In this document: positions 4,682-7,115 of the stretch, piece after piece
How the letters are laid out: every line of letters begins with the position of its first letter
Numbering within the stretch: position 1 is the stretch's first letter
Assembly: GCA_002256595.1 (NCBI GenBank)
Contig: NOLC01000127.1
Span: 1-7,115 of the forward strand
Direction of reading: 5' to 3'
Origin: Methanosaeta sp. NSP1
Lineage (GTDB): Archaea; Halobacteriota; Methanosarcinia; Methanotrichales; Methanotrichaceae
Length of the DNA: 7,115 nucleotides
The notes under the pieces: model-generated
The model's input: only the letters and a program-made list of their open reading frames with translations
Databases searched by the model: none
What the model was told of the DNA's origin: nothing
Translations under genes and position numbers: made by a program

Positions 4682-7115
4682 ATGACATTCCAGGTTCTAG
4701 CCCAGGCAGATCGCTCTCGCATACTGCTTCTGCCTCAGAGCGGCAGCAAGACACTATTCGAAGGGTATCTGCGGCTCAAGGAGATGCCTCAGGGGCCGAG
4801 GGTATTCAAGTTCCTGGTGAAGAAGGACGGACAGTCGGAGAGGTTCCTGCCGCCTGAAGACGCCCTGAGAATGCTGCGCCGGGCCCAGGCGATTTATCTC
4901 GTCCGGGGCGACATGCAACTGGAGCAGAGGTTCATTGAGCTTTTGGAGGCTTATCAGCTCCAGTACAGGTTTGTGCAGGTCTGCAACCACTGTCTGGGAG
5001 AGAGGCGGGTCACCTATGTCGAGGCCGATGCCATAACCTACAAAGGCCGGCGCATATGCGAGAACTGCGCTGCGGCGGAGCTGCTCCGGGAGGCGGACTT
5101 TCGCAAGCTATCCCGGCCGGCCAAGGCCCATCTGGCCAGGATCCTGAAAGAGAGACGCAATCTGGATGATGTGGTGGGGCTCTTATCATTGCAGAGGCTG
5201 GAGCCGGAGCTGACCCGCTTTGACACTATTCCCGCCAGTCGGGAGGAGCCCACGCTGCCTTTATCCTCCATTGCCCTGCCCCCTCCACTAATGCAGCTCC
5301 TGCAGCGCCGGCTGACAAAGCTCCTTCCAGTGCAGTCCCGCTCGATAAAGGCCGGCCTTCTTGAGGGGCGGCATCAACTGGTGGTTTCGGCCACGGCCAC
5401 AGGCAAAAGCCTAGTCGGCGAGATGGCCGGAGTCAAGAACCTGCTGGAAGGAAGAGGAAAGCTTCTCTTTTTGGTGCCGCTGGTAGCTTTGGCCAACCAG
5501 AAGTTCGACCAGCTCTCAGCCTACCGGGAGCTGGGATTTCAGACCTCCATCCGGGTAGGGGTCAGCCGCATTCGCCTCGGAAAGGGCAGGAAGATCCCTC
5601 AGAGCCTTGATGCCGACATCATCTCCGGGACATATGAGGGCATAGATCAGGTCATCCGCAGCAAAAAAAGCCTGGGCCGGGTGGGGACGGTGGTCATAGA
5701 CGAGGTGCACATGCTGGAGGATGCGGAGCGGGGGCACCGGCTGGCGGGGATGATCGCCCGGCTGAAGAATGCCGCCCCCAGGGCTCAGTTCATATTTCTC
5801 TCGGCTACTGTGGGAAATCCGGCCGCTCTGGCCCATCGTTTGGGCGCCACGTTGGTCGAGTATGAGGTCAGGCCGGTGGCAATCGAGAGGCACCTCATCT
5901 TCTCCTCCGGCCCGGAGAAGAGGAAGCTGCTGCGCCAGCTATGCCGGGAGGCCCAGGACGTGGTCTCATCCACCGGCTATCGCGGTCAGAGCATTGTCTT
6001 CACCAACTCCAGAAAGAACTGCTACAGCCTGGCCGATGCCATTCCCGGAGCTTCGGCCTATCATGCCGGCCTGCAGTATCCGGAGAGAAAGAGGATTGAG
6101 GAGCTGTTCGGAGAGGGGAAGATTCATACCGTGGTCACCACCGCCGCTCTGGCCGCAGGGGTGGACTTTCCCGCCTCCCAGGTGGTCTTCGAGTCTTTAG
6201 CCATGGGCATAGAGTGGCTGAATGTGCATGAGTTCAACCAGATGCTGGGCAGAGCAGGCCGGCCCGGCTACCACGACAAGGGGCTGGTCTACATCCTGGC
6301 CGAGCCGGGAAGGCGCTTTTCATCAGGGCGAAGCGAGTCGGAGGATGAGATGGCTCTCGCCCTTTTGCACGGCCAGATGGAGGATGTCTCCCCCCAGTTC
6401 GAGGAGCAGCAGCAGTTGGAGGAGGTGCTGGCCAATGCCGTGGCGGCGAAAAGCAGATCCGATCTGGAGAAGCTGCACCATCTCACTTTAGGCCTGGATG
6501 ACCTGGGCAGCTCGCTCGTATCTCTGGAAAAGGCCGATCTGGTCCAGGGCATCATCCCCACCCGCCTGGGCGAGGCGGCAGCGGCCCATTTCCTGGCTCC
6601 GGAGCAGGTAGAGACCATTGCAAAGCTGCTGCGAAAGGGAAAGAGGCCTCTGGAGATCGCCGTGGCTCTGGAGAGCTTCGAGGATCTGTACCTCAAGTAT
6701 GCAGAGCGGATATCAACCAAACTGCACATGCAGATCTCCCAGAGGGCGCTGCACGGCTCATTTCTCGATCTGCTCTCCAGCGCCGACCTGCGGGAGCTGG
6801 AGATCAAGCTTCAGAGGTACTGCCTGGACTTCGCCCGAGATTTCCTGCGCTGCACCCACAAAGAGTCTCCCTACTGCGGCTGCGTCCAGAAGAGCATATC
6901 GCTGCGCATCCTGGATCTGCGGGCGGAGGGAAAGAGCCCGGAGGAGATCATCGGCTTTTTTTCTGACCGCTACGGCATGTATGCCTACCAGGGGGATCTG
7001 ATCAACTGGCTGGACCAGATGGTCCGATACCTGGAGGCCATAGAGGCCGTAGCTAAGGTGCTGGGCAAGGGAGAGGCGGCAAAGGAGGCTGGGGAGAGGA
7101 AGAAGAAGGTGGAGG
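4682..7115 (+). CDS. Archaeal SF2 ATP-dependent helicase (DUF5814/COG1202-like), partial at C-terminus
   Basis: The frame is open from ATG 4682 through 811 codons to the window edge with no stop. It encodes a Ski2/Hel308-like superfamily 2 helicase. The N-terminal ~100 residues (MTFQVLAQADRSRILLLP and on) match the archaeal DUF5814 type as I remember it. A zinc ribbon follows: C101-X2-C104, then C126-X2-C129 after 21 residues. Motor motifs are complete: Walker A SATATGKS (236-243), DEVH box (340-343), SAT (374-376), IVFTNSRKN (motif IV region), TTAALAAGVDF (486-496, motif V) and QMLGRAGRPG (520-529, motif VI). Past the motor, C714, C724, H726, C732 and C734 form a second Cys/His cluster. The visible end is a Lys/Glu-rich tail, so few residues are probably missing. 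Its nucleic acid substrate is unknown; DNA repair, replication-fork or RNA roles are all possible. The ribosome site is weak (GAG at 4667-4669), so translation may depend on the preceding gene. Confidence 0.93.
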   Translation, partial: MTFQVLAQADRSRILLLPQSGSKTLFEGYLRLKEMPQGPRVFKFLVKKDGQSERFLPPEDALRMLRRAQAIYLVRGDMQLEQRFIELLEAYQLQYRFVQVCNHCLGERRVTYVEADAITYKGRRICENCAAAELLREADFRKLSRPAKAHLARILKERRNLDDVVGLLSLQRLEPELTRFDTIPASREEPTLPLSSIALPPPLMQLLQRRLTKLLPVQSRSIKAGLLEGRHQLVVSATATGKSLVGEMAGVKNLLEGRGKLLFLVPLVALANQKFDQLSAYRELGFQTSIRVGVSRIRLGKGRKIPQSLDADIISGTYEGIDQVIRSKKSLGRVGTVVIDEVHMLEDAERGHRLAGMIARLKNAAPRAQFIFLSATVGNPAALAHRLGATLVEYEVRPVAIERHLIFSSGPEKRKLLRQLCREAQDVVSSTGYRGQSIVFTNSRKNCYSLADAIPGASAYHAGLQYPERKRIEELFGEGKIHTVVTTAALAAGVDFPASQVVFESLAMGIEWLNVHEFNQMLGRAGRPGYHDKGLVYILAEPGRRFSSGRSESEDEMALALLHGQMEDVSPQFEEQQQLEEVLANAVAAKSRSDLEKLHHLTLGLDDLGSSLVSLEKADLVQGIIPTRLGEAAAAHFLAPEQVETIAKLLRKGKRPLEIAVALESFEDLYLKYAERISTKLHMQISQRALHGSFLDLLSSADLRELEIKLQRYCLDFARDFLRCTHKESPYCGCVQKSISLRILDLRAEGKSPEEIIGFFSDRYGMYAYQGDLINWLDQMVRYLEAIEAVAKVLGKGEAAKEAGERKKKVE

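Noticed and set aside
5660..5671. A7 run in the helicase as a possible frameshift site
   Set aside because: The frame reads straight through as Ser-Lys-Lys-Ser and conserved motifs follow in the same frame, so there is no sign of a real or programmed frameshift.
1112..6493. Recurrent TTAGGC hexamer (about 1112, 1941, 3005, 6488)
   Set aside because: Each instance is a Leu-Gly codon pair within a gene and they are widely spaced, so this looks like codon-pair usage rather than a telomere-like or recognition repeat.
5769..7001. Plus- and minus-strand open frames inside the helicase (for example 5769-6200, 6289-6807, 6618-7001)
   Set aside because: Helicase motifs continue in one uninterrupted frame through this whole stretch. 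The alternatives are rich in Arg, Ser, Pro and Trp, typical of out-of-frame GC-rich translation.

Overview
The window reads as a compact, moderately GC-rich euryarchaeal chromosome segment. The evidence is a 20S proteasome beta subunit with an archaeal-type short propeptide, an archaeal KH/beta-CASP ribonuclease (aCPSF1), a DUF63 membrane protein, an archaeal SF2 helicase with a DUF5814-like N-terminus, TATA/BRE-type promoter elements and GAGG(T) ribosome binding sites. Gene content and protein flavour suggest a methanogen of the class Methanosarcinia, perhaps Methanotrichaceae (Methanothrix-like). That placement is inference from memory, not a search.

Layout. Bases 1-590 (minus strand) hold the 5' two thirds or so of a DUF63-family integral membrane protein that runs off the left edge. 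Bases 591-743 are a divergent promoter region with a clear TATA box for the rightward genes. The plus strand then carries psmB (744-1364), aCPSF1 (1386-3293, TTG start, 21 nt after psmB), an AT-rich 61-bp gap with a probable promoter and repeated TATCAA motifs, a two-HTH ArsR-like regulator (3355-3873), a COG1497-type winged-helix regulator (3873-4661, overlapping its neighbour by one base), and, after 20 nt, an SF2 helicase (4682 to beyond the right edge, 811 codons visible).

Functional reading. The first plus-strand unit joins the proteolytic core of the proteasome with the archaeal 3'-end-processing and transcription-termination nuclease, so protein turnover and RNA 3'-end formation share a transcript. 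The second unit pairs two DNA-binding regulators with a helicase that has a zinc ribbon upstream of its motor and a Cys/His cluster after it. No mobile element, CRISPR array, tRNA or rRNA was seen, and all frames are intact. I see no clearly new defence or mobile system. The least understood part is the regulator-regulator-helicase cassette at 3355-7115.
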